Shown: positions 42,840 to 53,697, numbered from the stretch's first letter. The stretch is 64,000 nt of DNA from Terriglobia bacterium (GCA_021325235.1 JAJPHN010000013.1:1-64000), one strand, 5' to 3'. The notes: generated by a model from the letters alone, not told the origin. A program made the numbers and translations.

Positions 42840-45053
42840 CTACTTGCACGTCCTCGGACCGCCAATGCCGAGCCACTGTCCCCAGCCCACCCCGTGGTCG
42901 GTTGCTCTTATCGTAAATCGATTCACCTCTGACGGCAAACGGATCTGCCAGAATGTCCAGTCCGTATCGTCCGGGCGGAGTGGAACCTCCTGCACTCCTC
43001 CCGAATACGCGATCCGCACGGATAAATTCACAATCGAAGGACCATGCACGATTGGGAGCACGACACAGCGATCGGCCGGAGCTGTGATTTCTGAAGATAT
43101 GATCTCGCCTGTACTTTGATCTGAACCATTCCAGCTTGAGAGAAACGGTCCGCCCGTAGCATTCGGCAGGTCAATCATAGGCGGCAACGCATTATCCTTC
43201 CATCCCGAACCGGTCCAATGAACACTCGCGATGGGAGTGCCTGTCTTTTCCGCCGTTGTCAGCATGGCAGTCGGAATAGAGCGTGATTCGGCGAGTGGAC
43301 AGAGATACTCATCCCTCACCAAATATGTCGAGAGTTTCCGGCTACCGAATTTCGCATTGACGAAGCCTGCCCACGGCTGCATCCGGTGCAATTCAGCCGA
43401 ACGGAGCACGGCAGGGACGCCAGCCGTAATTCTTTCTCCGATACCCACCACGCGCCCCGTTTCGTCCACAAAAACTACCCGGGTTCCGCCTGACCTGGAA
43501 GGCGTTACGCCTACTATTTCCGTTCCGCCCAGTACCGGATACATACCGGCTACATTCCCGGCCTGATGATCGTTGCAGCGCTTAAAAATTGTCCAGGCAT
43601 TCTTGCCGAGCCAGCTCATCGGTTCAAAACCCGAGTAAATCGCCAGATGATCGTGCTGCAGACGCGGCAGCATCAATGGAACAAAATGCGGATCGCCATA
43701 TAACTTGCCATCCAGAGCCGGATCGTCAAGGCCGTTCTCCACGCTTACGGTTGCGACCTGTTTATCCGCGTTAAACGATCCGTTTCCGCTTACCCAAGGT
43801 CGCAGGGCATGCGTCAATCCCAGAAGGCACAGGAAGGTCATAACGCCGAGCGCTTCCGGGGTCAATGTTTGCCATTTCAGCTTCGCCGAAAGCCATAGCA
43901 GCACGAGGACGAGTACTGCCCAGTTCACTAAGGGAAGCGACACATAGCGGGCTGCCAGTGCTGCCAGGAATTTGGGGTCCGCGGTATTCATGCGTCCGGC
44001 TGCGGTTAGCGCGGCGGTGGCCAAAGTAAAAAAGAAATAGCCGAAAAATGCGAGACCTGGTGTGGTCGCAATCAATTTGTTTCTGCAGGTTCTTTGAAAC
44101 GTAAATAGAAACAGCGCCAGATTGAAGGCACCAAAGCAGAGCGCGATATCGGGCTGTCCGAGCGCACCCGCCGGCATACTCAGGTAGGAGCAAATGAATC
44201 CCAGCGTATAAAACGGATGCTGAATGATCAACATCGGATTGATCTCGTGCAGCGAACGATACCCGATGAAATATGCCCCGATCGAGAAAGCTGCCGCGAT
44301 GCACAGAATGACCAGCGCGCGCACGCGCATGCGCAACAGAATGGCGCCAACGATCAGAATGGGCCAGATCGCCATGCCGTTGCCGCTTGAATACGTCGCG
44401 ACTACCGCCGCGGCAATCGTTCCCGAAAGAACAGAGGCCTTCGGCTTCGCTCCGCCCTGTGCCAGTAACCACAAGGCGAGCAGAACTGCGCACTGTGCCA
44501 TGGACCATTGCAATAAGAACGTGTTGCCGAGCGAAACTGAACTGCCTTCCCAAAACATTACGACGGCGGCCAATAGAGGGCCAGCCACACGCAGCCGCTT
44601 CGACACGGAGGGATCCGACACAAAGCTGCTGGCGAGCAGCATCCACAACGCGGCATAGCAGAGGAAGCTCACCACAAGCGGCAAATATTGATGTCCGCCG
44701 AGCTTCGTCATGTCAAGCGCGAAAACAATCTCGGGGAAAACGATCCGATGCTCGTTATGTTGCTGCCAGAGAACTGATATATCAAGGGCTCGGTACTGCG
44801 GCAAGTGCTGCACAACCCGCCAGTAATCCCAAATGGGGAGTGGATTGTAATCTCGGATGATACGGCGAATTGTAAGCAGGCAATTGGCGACCGCCCACCC
44901 GCCAAGACCAAGCATCAGCAAGAGACCAAGGGGGTCTCTGCCGATCGCAGACGATTGATTAAAACGTTTCCCAAAAGCAGCAAGCCTCGCAGCGAACGCC
45001 TCGGGCTCAGTTTGCATATCGTGCTCGTGCCCAGACTTGGTTTGCCAACGCAT
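42840..45053 (-). CDS. Polytopic membrane protein with C-terminal beta domain, GT-C-like
   Basis: A 737-residue protein with about 10-12 membrane helices in its first ~420 residues and a soluble, probably extracytoplasmic beta domain after that (IASVHWTGSGWKDN ... GGVQEVPLRPDDTDWTFWQI). The segment IRDYNPLPIWDYWRVVQHLP after the first helix places an acidic residue in a periplasmic loop, as in GT-C glycosyltransferases that use lipid-linked sugars. No motif proves catalysis. GC content looks lower than in surrounding genes. It and the next leftward gene may be one acquired unit. Confidence 0.6.
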   Translation of the reverse strand: MRWQTKSGHEHDMQTEPEAFAARLAAFGKRFNQSSAIGRDPLGLLLMLGLGGWAVANCLLTIRRIIRDYNPLPIWDYWRVVQHLPQYRALDISVLWQQHNEHRIVFPEIVFALDMTKLGGHQYLPLVVSFLCYAALWMLLASSFVSDPSVSKRLRVAGPLLAAVVMFWEGSSVSLGNTFLLQWSMAQCAVLLALWLLAQGGAKPKASVLSGTIAAAVVATYSSGNGMAIWPILIVGAILLRMRVRALVILCIAAAFSIGAYFIGYRSLHEINPMLIIQHPFYTLGFICSYLSMPAGALGQPDIALCFGAFNLALFLFTFQRTCRNKLIATTPGLAFFGYFFFTLATAALTAAGRMNTADPKFLAALAARYVSLPLVNWAVLVLVLLWLSAKLKWQTLTPEALGVMTFLCLLGLTHALRPWVSGNGSFNADKQVATVSVENGLDDPALDGKLYGDPHFVPLMLPRLQHDHLAIYSGFEPMSWLGKNAWTIFKRCNDHQAGNVAGMYPVLGGTEIVGVTPSRSGGTRVVFVDETGRVVGIGERITAGVPAVLRSAELHRMQPWAGFVNAKFGSRKLSTYLVRDEYLCPLAESRSIPTAMLTTAEKTGTPIASVHWTGSGWKDNALPPMIDLPNATGGPFLSSWNGSDQSTGEIISSEITAPADRCVVLPIVHGPSIVNLSVRIAYSGGVQEVPLRPDDTDWTFWQIRLPSEVNRFTIRATDHGVGWGQWLGIGGPRTCK

Positions 45054-45119
45054 TAAGGACAGGATCGCATCTCTTCGCTGAATTTCCAGCGCACGCGCGT
45101 GCGTGGAGATTTCGACAAA

Positions 45120-45148
45120 CCTCCCTCGAGCCAGCCGCGCGAGGGAGG
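45120..45148. terminator. 9-bp stem hairpin between the two polytopic membrane protein genes
   Basis: CCTCCCTCG (45120-45128) pairs with CGAGGGAGG (45140-45148) around an 11-base loop. It lies in the 157-base gap between the end of the 45211 gene and the start of the 42840 gene, both leftward. It may end transcription of the first or act as an mRNA processing signal. No T-tract follows. Confidence 0.4.
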
Positions 45149-45210
45149 GTCCATAGCGTCACGTTAATCAAAGCCAGAAAGGGCTGAGTGAACGCGCCAA
45201 TCGGTGGGAT

Positions 45211-46884
45211 CTAGGGCGAGGAGCGCAGGGCGGCCGCGGACCATTCGCCAAAGGAGGAGCTTTTGTCGGAGAAGACGACGGTGAATTCATCCGGAAGCAA
45301 ATCGTTCGAAAATTCCAGAAGGATCCAGTCCGGTGCGCTCGGGGCGTAATCGAAAAACCCACGGACGTTCCGGACTGAGATATTTTGGTGCGCTACGGCC
45401 GGTCCTGTGCGGAACAAGACGCGGTCGCCGCGATGTAAGCGAACGGTTAACGTTCCCTGGTCAGCATCTCCTGTGCGTACGGAGCCGATCACCGTTAAAC
45501 CAGGATACTTGCTGCGGTCATAGTCTTTTCCGCGCCAACTGTCGTCGACGATACAGGAAGTGGAAAGTAGGCGCTTGTCTACGGAGCTCAAAGTTGCGAG
45601 TGCGTTTGCATCAACCGAGATGATTCGGTATGGAAATGTCTTCTTTGGCGCTGGCCAAGAGTGCGCGTTGATGAGACCCCAGTTCTGAAGCTTCTGCGAT
45701 TCAGCGCGATCAAGGAACAAGTACCAAGTGTTATATCCGTTGGAGGTAAACGGCAATTGGTAGTGATCGAAATGGCTGCTACTTACCAGATGATCGGCCC
45801 ACCGGAAATCGCTGTGCTTGCGCGATAACACAGGCAAAGTGTTCAGAAGTGCAGCTGTAAGCAGGGCAGCGCAGGCCAACTGGAGCGGTTTGGAATCGCA
45901 TTCAAAGAGAACTGAGATGACGAACCAGGATAGAAGTACGAAGGGAAAAAAGAAATACCTAGGGCCAGCAAGCTGCGGGTGTATGACATTAAGATCGACG
46001 CGCGCCGCTGAGAAGAACATCGCTCCCAGCCATAGACCGAGAAGAAACCAGTACTTGAGTTGTCTCGCAACGAAAGGCAGAGTGGCGAGCAGTAAAGATA
46101 GTACGATCCCAGCGGTGAACCACAGGGTTTTGTCCGAGACGTGATGAATGTTGCCGGCGATATACGAGCCCAGGAATTTAGGCAGAATCAGACGGAGACT
46201 GGAGAGCTTTGTGATTCCTCTGACGTCGGTTTTACGGAGCATGAGGCTTTGAATGAAACAACAGATCACGGCAGCTGCCAGGATGACCCGTTCTCGCCTC
46301 TTAGGCGTCAGTACCAGAGATCGAATGAGGAGGAAAGGAGTGATAAGGAAAATAATCGGACTAGAAAGGCCTCCTACGAGGACAAATGTCAGTCGCCACT
46401 TGATGTCGGAAGACTTCTCACTCCATAGAACGACGAGAAACAATAACAGACTGGCCCACCAGAACGCGTAAAGAGGGATGCCGAACACTTCTGGATCGCA
46501 AGGGACAAGCAGCGTCGCAATAGCGATGAGAGGGCGCGCGGGCAGCCAGGTTGGGCACAGGGCAATCGCGCAGCAGACGCCTATGATGAACAGCCATACG
46601 AGCAGTGTGCTGACGAGGGGACAGTAGAGGCTGCTCAGCATGAGCGATGAGCCCATGATGAGTTTGGAACTGGTATTCAAATAACCGTTGACCGGGAGCG
46701 CAAACGATCTCCAGCCATGTTGAATGAAGCCTAGGATGACTTGGCCGCCGTCTTCAGCCCAAATCTGCGGATGAAACAGCTGAGCTGAGCGGCGCACCAG
46801 CAGAAGCGCGAAAAAGAGCGCCGCCAAGCCCATAGGTTGGAAAAACGCGCGGCTTTTAAGACCACGCAGGAAACTGTTGAGCAT
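45211..46884 (-). CDS. Polytopic membrane protein, GT-C-like
   Basis: A 557-residue protein from the ATG at 46884. About ten membrane helices occupy residues 15-355 and a soluble region follows. The loop after the first helix reads FHPQIWAEDGGQVILGFIQH; an acidic W-A-E-D-G at this place is typical of GT-C type glycosyltransferases and related O-antigen or teichoic-acid-type membrane enzymes. The C-terminal ~180 residues form a beta-rich domain. Base composition is clearly less GC-rich by eye than the flanking genes, suggesting transfer. The mosaic fragment begins just behind its start. Confidence 0.6.
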   Translation of the reverse strand: MLNSFLRGLKSRAFFQPMGLAALFFALLLVRRSAQLFHPQIWAEDGGQVILGFIQHGWRSFALPVNGYLNTSSKLIMGSSLMLSSLYCPLVSTLLVWLFIIGVCCAIALCPTWLPARPLIAIATLLVPCDPEVFGIPLYAFWWASLLLFLVVLWSEKSSDIKWRLTFVLVGGLSSPIIFLITPFLLIRSLVLTPKRRERVILAAAVICCFIQSLMLRKTDVRGITKLSSLRLILPKFLGSYIAGNIHHVSDKTLWFTAGIVLSLLLATLPFVARQLKYWFLLGLWLGAMFFSAARVDLNVIHPQLAGPRYFFFPFVLLSWFVISVLFECDSKPLQLACAALLTAALLNTLPVLSRKHSDFRWADHLVSSSHFDHYQLPFTSNGYNTWYLFLDRAESQKLQNWGLINAHSWPAPKKTFPYRIISVDANALATLSSVDKRLLSTSCIVDDSWRGKDYDRSKYPGLTVIGSVRTGDADQGTLTVRLHRGDRVLFRTGPAVAHQNISVRNVRGFFDYAPSAPDWILLEFSNDLLPDEFTVVFSDKSSSFGEWSAAALRSSP

Positions 46885-46970
46885 CAAAAGGAGGTGCGGG
46901 GCGCGGCTGCTGATGTCTTTGCCAGATTACCAAACGAGGATTGTGATGCGGTTGCGTAAATCGAAGGTGA

Positions 46971-47226
46971 CCTACGAAGTTGGATACGAGAGCGTAAGCA
47001 GTTCAGCCGCGAGTACAGCCGGTTTTTCGGTCACCCGCCGATACGGCGCACGGAGAAAGCTTCACCCAGTGCAGCGGATCGATGGGTTCGCCGCTGGCTG
47101 GCGATCGGGGCGGGGCCGCCTCATACGCCAGCCCATGGGCCAGCAGTTCGGACTACGAGGCGTACTGCTGGTGAGCCAAGTGGTGCTCTCGCTGGTGCTG
47201 CTGGTAGGCGCCTTGCTGTTTGTGCC
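46971..47226 (+). pseudogene. Mosaic of fragments from three neighbouring genes
   Basis: Three pieces are joined here. Positions 46971-47042 copy 50261-50333 of the AraC-type gene with one base deleted and two substitutions. Positions 47044-47098 copy 50461-50515 (antisense 3' end of the M23 peptidase gene) with four substitutions. From 47094 to about 47130 the text matches the ADOP permease near 41205-41244 with a few bases lost, and 47140-47226 matches about 41517-41603 of the same gene. An open frame crosses the region only by chance; no functional protein is expected. The preceding MRLRKSKV-like text at 46948 may be yet another permease scrap. Confidence 0.85.
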
Positions 47227-47228
47227 GC

Positions 47229-48816
<1,588 letters not shown>

Positions 48817-48823
48817 ATCGTTC

Positions 48824-49282
48824 TCAGTAGCGCTGCCAAGCTACTCGCCAGTGCTCCTCGGGGCGAGTTGACTTGACGATCAGTTCGTTGCCTGTCAGCT
48901 GGTAGGCGCGCGGGAGGTCTTTTCCAATGAGAGATCGCACGAGTGCGCCCTGAATGTGAAAGGTGAATGTGTGAGCACGCTCGTCGACGGTGTAAGTGCC
49001 CCAGGATGCTTCGTAACCGCCGGCCGAATATTGCTGGGGCGAGGAAGAGGGCTGGGCTTCGGGACGACGCTCCATGACCTGAACGGACGCGTGACCATCC
49101 GGCGTGAAGATGAAGATTCCGCTGCAATCGATCCTTTGCACCTGACCATCGGGGGTGGGCCGCTCGAGCCAGGAGAGCCGCCATGCGCCGGCGAGCTTGT
49201 TCGCCCCGACGGAGGCTTGCTCCTGAGCGGAAGACATTGCGGCGATGAGCAGCAGTACAGAGATCGCAACGCTGATTTTCAC
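48824..49282 (-). CDS. Lipocalin-like domain protein, exported
   Basis: A 152-residue protein from a GTG at 49282 with AGGA about 10 bases upstream; a TTG at 49291 is the alternative start. Residues 1-20 are a signal peptide (KISVAISVLLLIAAMSSAQ). The body ANKLAGAWRLSWLERPTPDG ... GIFIFTPDGHASVQVMERR ... YEASWGTYTVDERAHTFTFH is the lipocalin-like DUF family often found beside AraC regulators and reductases. Ligand unknown. Confidence 0.8.
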   Translation of the reverse strand: MKISVAISVLLLIAAMSSAQEQASVGANKLAGAWRLSWLERPTPDGQVQRIDCSGIFIFTPDGHASVQVMERRPEAQPSSSPQQYSAGGYEASWGTYTVDERAHTFTFHIQGALVRSLIGKDLPRAYQLTGNELIVKSTRPEEHWRVAWQRY

Positions 49283-49440
49283 CTGCTCCAAGTCCTCGCG
49301 TTTCCAACGTAACGGTAAACGGTACGCTCGCGCTTATCTGATCCTGCCGATTGTTTGCCTGATCCTGCCCGGAGGCGCTATTCCAGGCACTCTTGGAGGA
49401 GTTCGGGGAGTAGTCTGAAAAAGAAGCCCGAAAAAAGCCG

Positions 49441-50448
49441 ATGGCGACAACAAGACCGGCGCAGATACCGGAGCAGAGCGTTAGCGAAATGCGAATGGCG
49501 CTGGCGCAGGGGATCGCCGCGCATGCGCCGACGCATGGTGAACATCGGACGGGGATTGCCGGCCTCCTGCTTTTCCGGCGCACGGCTCCGAGCGTCTGCT
49601 ATCGCGCGACGTACGAGCCCAGCCTGACGGTATTTGTGCAGGGCCGGAAGCTGATTCAGCTCGGCGGGCATGAGTACCTTTGCGACGAATCGTCGTTTCT
49701 TCTCTCGTCGATTGATGTTCCGGTGCAAAGCCAGATCGTCGAGGCATCGGAACAGAAGCCGCTGCTTTCGATGCTTCTGCGGCTTGATATGTCAATGGTG
49801 CAAGAGGTCCTGAGCCGCGAAGACCTGCCGGAACCCGAACGCTTGTCGGATTCGAGGGGCCTGGCGATCGGCGAGACCAGCATCGGATTGCTAGAGGCAT
49901 CTCTACGGTTGATCAAACTTGTCGATACGCCGGAAGACATACCGTTTCTGAGCCCTTTGATCCAGCGCGAGATGATTTATCGCGTGCTGCGGACGCCGCA
50001 GGGAGAGCGGCTTCGAGCAATTGCCACCAGAGGCGAACTCAGCAATCGAACGGCGCGGGCCATCGCGTGGCTGCGAGCAAATTACACCAAGCCGCTGCAC
50101 ATGCAGGAACTGGCGAACGTGGCGCGCATGGGCGTTTCGACGCTGCATCATCAGTTCCGGGCCTTAACAACGATGAGCCCGCTGCAATATCAGAAGCAGC
50201 TTAGGCTGCAGGCAGCACGGCAGCGCATGCTGATGGAGGGCATCGATGCCACGAACGCAGCCTACGAAGTTGGCTACGAGAGCGTAAGCCAGTTCAGCCG
50301 CGAGTACAGCCGGTTTTTCGGTCAACCGCCGATGCGGGATGTGAAGACACTGCGCGACGGAAAACGGATCGAGCCGGCGACCGCTTTTGAGCGCAAGGTG
50401 ACGACCGGGCAAGGACGTACTACTAGCGGGATGGCGAGCCCCGTCTGA
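49441..50448 (+). CDS. AraC family transcriptional regulator
   Basis: A 335-residue regulator. The N-terminal ~165 residues match the AraC_N ligand-binding type (TAPSVCYRATYEPSLTVFVQ GRKLIQLGGHEYLCDESSFL). Residues about 205-310 form two helix-turn-helix units (MQELANVARMGVSTLHHQFR, AAYEVGYESVSQFSREYSRF FGQPP). It diverges from the lipocalin-like/CMD/aldo-keto reductase run and likely controls it; with the reductase dead, the regulon may be decaying. Its end overlaps the convergent M23 gene by 26 bases. A copy of its second HTH sits in the mosaic at 46971. Confidence 0.92.
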   Translation: MATTRPAQIPEQSVSEMRMALAQGIAAHAPTHGEHRTGIAGLLLFRRTAPSVCYRATYEPSLTVFVQGRKLIQLGGHEYLCDESSFLLSSIDVPVQSQIVEASEQKPLLSMLLRLDMSMVQEVLSREDLPEPERLSDSRGLAIGETSIGLLEASLRLIKLVDTPEDIPFLSPLIQREMIYRVLRTPQGERLRAIATRGELSNRTARAIAWLRANYTKPLHMQELANVARMGVSTLHHQFRALTTMSPLQYQKQLRLQAARQRMLMEGIDATNAAYEVGYESVSQFSREYSRFFGQPPMRDVKTLRDGKRIEPATAFERKVTTGQGRTTSGMASPV

Positions 50449-51283
50449 TACTGCTGGTGGCGGGGCACGGAGAAAGCTTCACCCACTGCAGGGGATCGAT
50501 TGGTTCGCCGCTGGCGTAAAGCGTCCAGTGGAGGTGAGGACCTGTAGAGCGGCCCGAAGAGCCGATGTAGCCGATCACATCTCCTTGTCTGACCTGCTGG
50601 CCCTGGCTGACGGCGAAGCGCGAAAGATGGAGGTAAATGGACTCGAGACCCTGGCCGTGGTCGAGGGCCACCGTGCCGCCTCGCAGACTAAATGGCTCGG
50701 CGATTTTCACGGTTCCGGCAGCGATGGCGTGCACCGGGCTGCCGAAAGCGCCGCGCTGATCGAGTCCGGCATGGTAATCACCTGTCGGCTTGCCGTTGTG
50801 CAGGCGCATGACGCCGAAGGGCGAAGTCAGACAACCCGGAACAGGCGGCTCGAGCGGCTCGTGCCAGAAGCGCTCGGCGGAAACGGTATCGAGAAACGCG
50901 GCTACGGCGCTGCGCTCTTCGGGAGTCGCGTGCAGCTTCGAGAGTGTCTGGTTCAGAACGATGTTCTGTTTTCTGAAATGTGCGCTGGCGACGGTTAGGC
51001 TCTCGCGATGAATTGAAGCGCCATTCTCATCGAGCCATTCGAGCTGGTAAACACCCGGTCTGGTCAAAACGCCGACGGGCATGAGGCCGAAAGAGCGCCC
51101 GTCGGGCTGCGGAAAGAGGCGAATGGTCTTGCTGTTGAGACGCGCGCTGCCGGGCGCATCCGGCCCGTAGACTTTCAGTACTTCGCCCTGGAGGGGCCGG
51201 GCAGGCTCGAATGAGAAAGTCTGAGCCAGCGCGCTCGCCGCCAGCAACGCAATCGCCCACCGCATGGATCTTGTGACAAGCAT
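50423..51283 (-). CDS. M23 family metallopeptidase (LytM-like), exported
   Basis: A 286-residue protein with a signal peptide (SMRWAIALLAASALAQT). A beta-rich N-terminal region (about 20-115) precedes the M23 peptidase domain with GDYHAGLDQRGAFGSPVHA (zinc His and Asp) and TGPHLHWTLYA (His-x-His). These enzymes cut peptidoglycan cross-links or, when inactive, activate amidases. All expected ligands seem present. The start among a TTG at 51295, ATG at 51283 and ATG at 51265 is unclear, and none has a good ribosome-binding site. Confidence 0.88.
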   Translation of the reverse strand: MLVTRSMRWAIALLAASALAQTFSFEPARPLQGEVLKVYGPDAPGSARLNSKTIRLFPQPDGRSFGLMPVGVLTRPGVYQLEWLDENGASIHRESLTVASAHFRKQNIVLNQTLSKLHATPEERSAVAAFLDTVSAERFWHEPLEPPVPGCLTSPFGVMRLHNGKPTGDYHAGLDQRGAFGSPVHAIAAGTVKIAEPFSLRGGTVALDHGQGLESIYLHLSRFAVSQGQQVRQGDVIGYIGSSGRSTGPHLHWTLYASGEPIDPLQWVKLSPCPATSSIRRGSPSR

Positions 51284-51357
51284 AACGATCAGCAAATGAA
51301 AGATTCGCGCGCCGGCAACGATCTATATTCGGACGGCCCACAAAGGAGGCGTTTCTC

Positions 51358-52047
51358 ATGAAATTCTTTTCAAAATGTTTGATTCTGGCGGGTTTGGGAG
51401 CGGGATTGCTTTCGGCGGCGGCGACCGACGAAGCGACGGCGCGATTGAAGGCATCGGCGGACGTGCTCACCGAGATTATGGCGGCTCCCGACAAGTCGAT
51501 TCCGAACGATCTCTTTCACAAAGCGTATTGCGTGGTGGTGATACCGAGCATGAAGAAGGCCGGGTTTGTGTTCTCAGCGAAATTCGGCCGCGGATTTGCT
51601 TCGTGCCGGAAGGAGGCGGGCGGCTGGACTGGGCCAGCAGCACTGCGCGTGGAAGGCGGCGGATTTGGGCTGCAGATTGGCGGGGCGGAAACCGACCTGG
51701 TGATGCTCGTCATGAGCAAGAAAGGCATGGACGGTTTCCTGGCGAGCAAGTTCACGCTCGGCGGCGAGGTTTCGGCGGCGGCGGGTCCGGTGGGCCGCGA
51801 CACCACGGCGCAGACGGACGCGACCATGCGCGCCGACATTCTTTCGTGGTCACGCTCGCGCGGAGTATTTGGTGGCATTTCGCTGCAAGGAGGGACGCTG
51901 CGTGCCGATACCGATGTGGATAAGGCGCTGTATGGCAGCGACGTTACGAGTAAACAGATTCTGACCGGAGCGGTGCCGGCGCCGGCGGGTTCGGATGTTT
52001 TCACCAGCAAACTTAGCGAATACGGCGGCGATACTCAGACCAAGTAA
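51358..52047 (+). CDS. SYLF (Ysc84) lipid-binding domain protein, exported
   Basis: A 229-residue protein with a signal peptide (KCLILAGLGAGLLSAAA) and a SYLF domain: VVVIPSMKKAGFVFSAKFGR GFASCRK ... GGFGLQIGGAETDLVMLVMS ... LGGEVSAAAGPVGRDTTAQT ... SRSRGVFGGISLQGGTL. In eukaryotes the domain binds phosphoinositides; bacterial periplasmic forms are poorly understood. AAAGGAGG lies 9 bases before the ATG, the strongest ribosome-binding site in the window. Single gene. Confidence 0.9.
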   Translation: MKFFSKCLILAGLGAGLLSAAATDEATARLKASADVLTEIMAAPDKSIPNDLFHKAYCVVVIPSMKKAGFVFSAKFGRGFASCRKEAGGWTGPAALRVEGGGFGLQIGGAETDLVMLVMSKKGMDGFLASKFTLGGEVSAAAGPVGRDTTAQTDATMRADILSWSRSRGVFGGISLQGGTLRADTDVDKALYGSDVTSKQILTGAVPAPAGSDVFTSKLSEYGGDTQTK

Positions 52048-52174
52048 GCGCCCGGAACGCGAGGAGAAGGACGGCTGAGCGACCGAACAAGGACGGTCGC
52101 CAGCCGGGATTGAGCAGGAATTGACGGCATTTCGGGTGGGCCGTCCGGTACCATAAAGGTATCTCGCTTCCTGT

Positions 52175-53290
52175 ATGAGTGTTTCCGCTTCCGAAATGTG
52201 GACCATGGTGAGCTACGTGCTCCGCCAGAGACTGAGCGGCCGTAAGCGCTATCCGCTGGTACTCATGCTCGAGCCGCTCTTTCGCTGCAATCTGGCATGC
52301 GCGGGATGCGGAAAGATTCAATACCCGGCACATGTGTTGAAGCGCCAGCTGACGCCCGAAGAGTGTTTCAAAGCGGTGGAAGAATGCGGCGCCCCGTCGG
52401 TTGCGATTCCTGGCGGCGAGCCGCTGATGCATCCGCAAATTGCAGAGATCGTCGAGGGGCTGATCGCGCGCAAGAAGTACATTTATCTTTGCACCAACGC
52501 GTTGCTGCTCGAAGAAAAACTCGACCTGTTCAAACCGAGTAAGTATTTTGCGTTTTCGGTCCATGTGGATGGCGAGCGTGAACACCACGATTTTTCGGTG
52601 TGCCGGGAGGGTGGCTACGATGCGGCCGTCCGAGGCATCAAGGCAGCCATTGCGCGGGGCTTCCGGGTTACGACGAACACTACGCTTTTCGACGGCGCCG
52701 ACCCGAACAGCGTGCGCAAGTTCTTCGATGAGATGATGTCGCTCGGAGTGGAGCGCATGATGATTGCGCCCGGCTACTCCTACGACAAAGCGCCCGATCA
52801 GCAGCACTTCATGGGACGCGCCCGGACGCGGCGTCTCTTCCGCGCCATCCTCTCCAATCGTAAGAAGCACTGGAAGTTCAACATGTCGCCGCTATTCGGC
52901 GAATTCCTCATGGGTAAGCGCAACTTCAGCTGCACGCCGTGGGGCATGCCGACTTACAACGTGTTCGGATGGCAAAAACCATGCTATCTGCTGCAGGATG
53001 GTTACGCCGATACATTCCAGGAGCTGATGGCGGAGACGAACTGGTCCGGCTATGGCGCCGAATCGGGCAATCCGAAATGCGCGAATTGCATGGTGCACAG
53101 CGGTTACGAGGCTTCGGCAGTGAATTACGGCTTTGGCTCGCTGAAAGGCTTCTTCGCGATGGCCAAGGCTTCGCTCTTCAGCACGTATAGAGACGAAGAT
53201 GCGAAGGCTCTGCTGAACGAAGAGTACAAGCCGGTGCACTCCTACAATCCGCTGGTGCAGATCAAGACGGCCGACGAGACGCGCGCATGA
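52175..53290 (+). CDS. hpnH: Adenosyl-hopene transferase HpnH (radical SAM)
   Basis: A 371-residue radical SAM enzyme. Cys38-x3-Cys42-x2-Cys45 (RCNLACAGCGKIQYP) binds the 4Fe-4S cluster. The HpnH-type text EECGAPSVAIPGGEPLMHPQ, YIYLCTNALLL and FSVHVDGEREHHD follows, and further cysteines near the end (CTPWGMPTYN, CANCMVHSGYE) match the family. HpnH joins the adenosyl radical to diploptene, the first step toward bacteriohopanepolyols. Squalene-hopene cyclase and the other hpn genes are not in the window. Its stop overlaps the next gene (ATGA). Confidence 0.95.
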   Translation: MSVSASEMWTMVSYVLRQRLSGRKRYPLVLMLEPLFRCNLACAGCGKIQYPAHVLKRQLTPEECFKAVEECGAPSVAIPGGEPLMHPQIAEIVEGLIARKKYIYLCTNALLLEEKLDLFKPSKYFAFSVHVDGEREHHDFSVCREGGYDAAVRGIKAAIARGFRVTTNTTLFDGADPNSVRKFFDEMMSLGVERMMIAPGYSYDKAPDQQHFMGRARTRRLFRAILSNRKKHWKFNMSPLFGEFLMGKRNFSCTPWGMPTYNVFGWQKPCYLLQDGYADTFQELMAETNWSGYGAESGNPKCANCMVHSGYEASAVNYGFGSLKGFFAMAKASLFSTYRDEDAKALLNEEYKPVHSYNPLVQIKTADETRA

Positions 53291-53697
53291 ACGCTGCGGG
53301 TTCGAATTTTGAAGAGCTGGAAGTTGTTCCCGGCTTTACGCACGAACAACTGCAGGGCTGGGTTCCGGAGCTTGCGAGCGAGACCGAGATCCGCGAGGCG
53401 CTCGAAAAGGCGTTTGATTATCGCGGCGATGTAACGATTACGCGCAAGGACGGCCGTAAGGTTGAGGGTTACGTCTTCGATCGCAAGCAGGGCGCGAGTT
53501 TAGAGGCATCGCTGGTGCGGATTCTGCCGGCGGATGGCTCGCCGCGGCAGAGCATTCCGTTTTCTGAGATCGCCGGACTAGTTTTCAGCGGGCGCGATAC
53601 AGCGGCCGGCAAGAGCTGGGAAGCCTGGGTTCGCAAATACTGGCAGAAAAAGCAGAGCGGGCAAGCCGCTCGCATTGAGCCGGAAGCACTCGATTAG
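53287..53697 (+). CDS. Small protein coupled to hpnH, possible SH3/LSm-like fold
   Basis: A 136-residue cytoplasmic protein with no signal or membrane segment. Residues about 15-45 are helical. A strand-rich core follows (DVTITRKDGRKVEGYVFDRK ... VRILPADGSPRQSIPFSEIA GLVFSG) like a small barrel, and the end is SWEAWVRKYWQKKQ. I do not know its function. The ATGA overlap with hpnH suggests that it assists hopanoid synthesis or is regulated with it. It converges on the dehydrogenase gene with a 4-base overlap. Confidence 0.7.
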   Translation: MNAAGSNFEELEVVPGFTHEQLQGWVPELASETEIREALEKAFDYRGDVTITRKDGRKVEGYVFDRKQGASLEASLVRILPADGSPRQSIPFSEIAGLVFSGRDTAAGKSWEAWVRKYWQKKQSGQAARIEPEALD

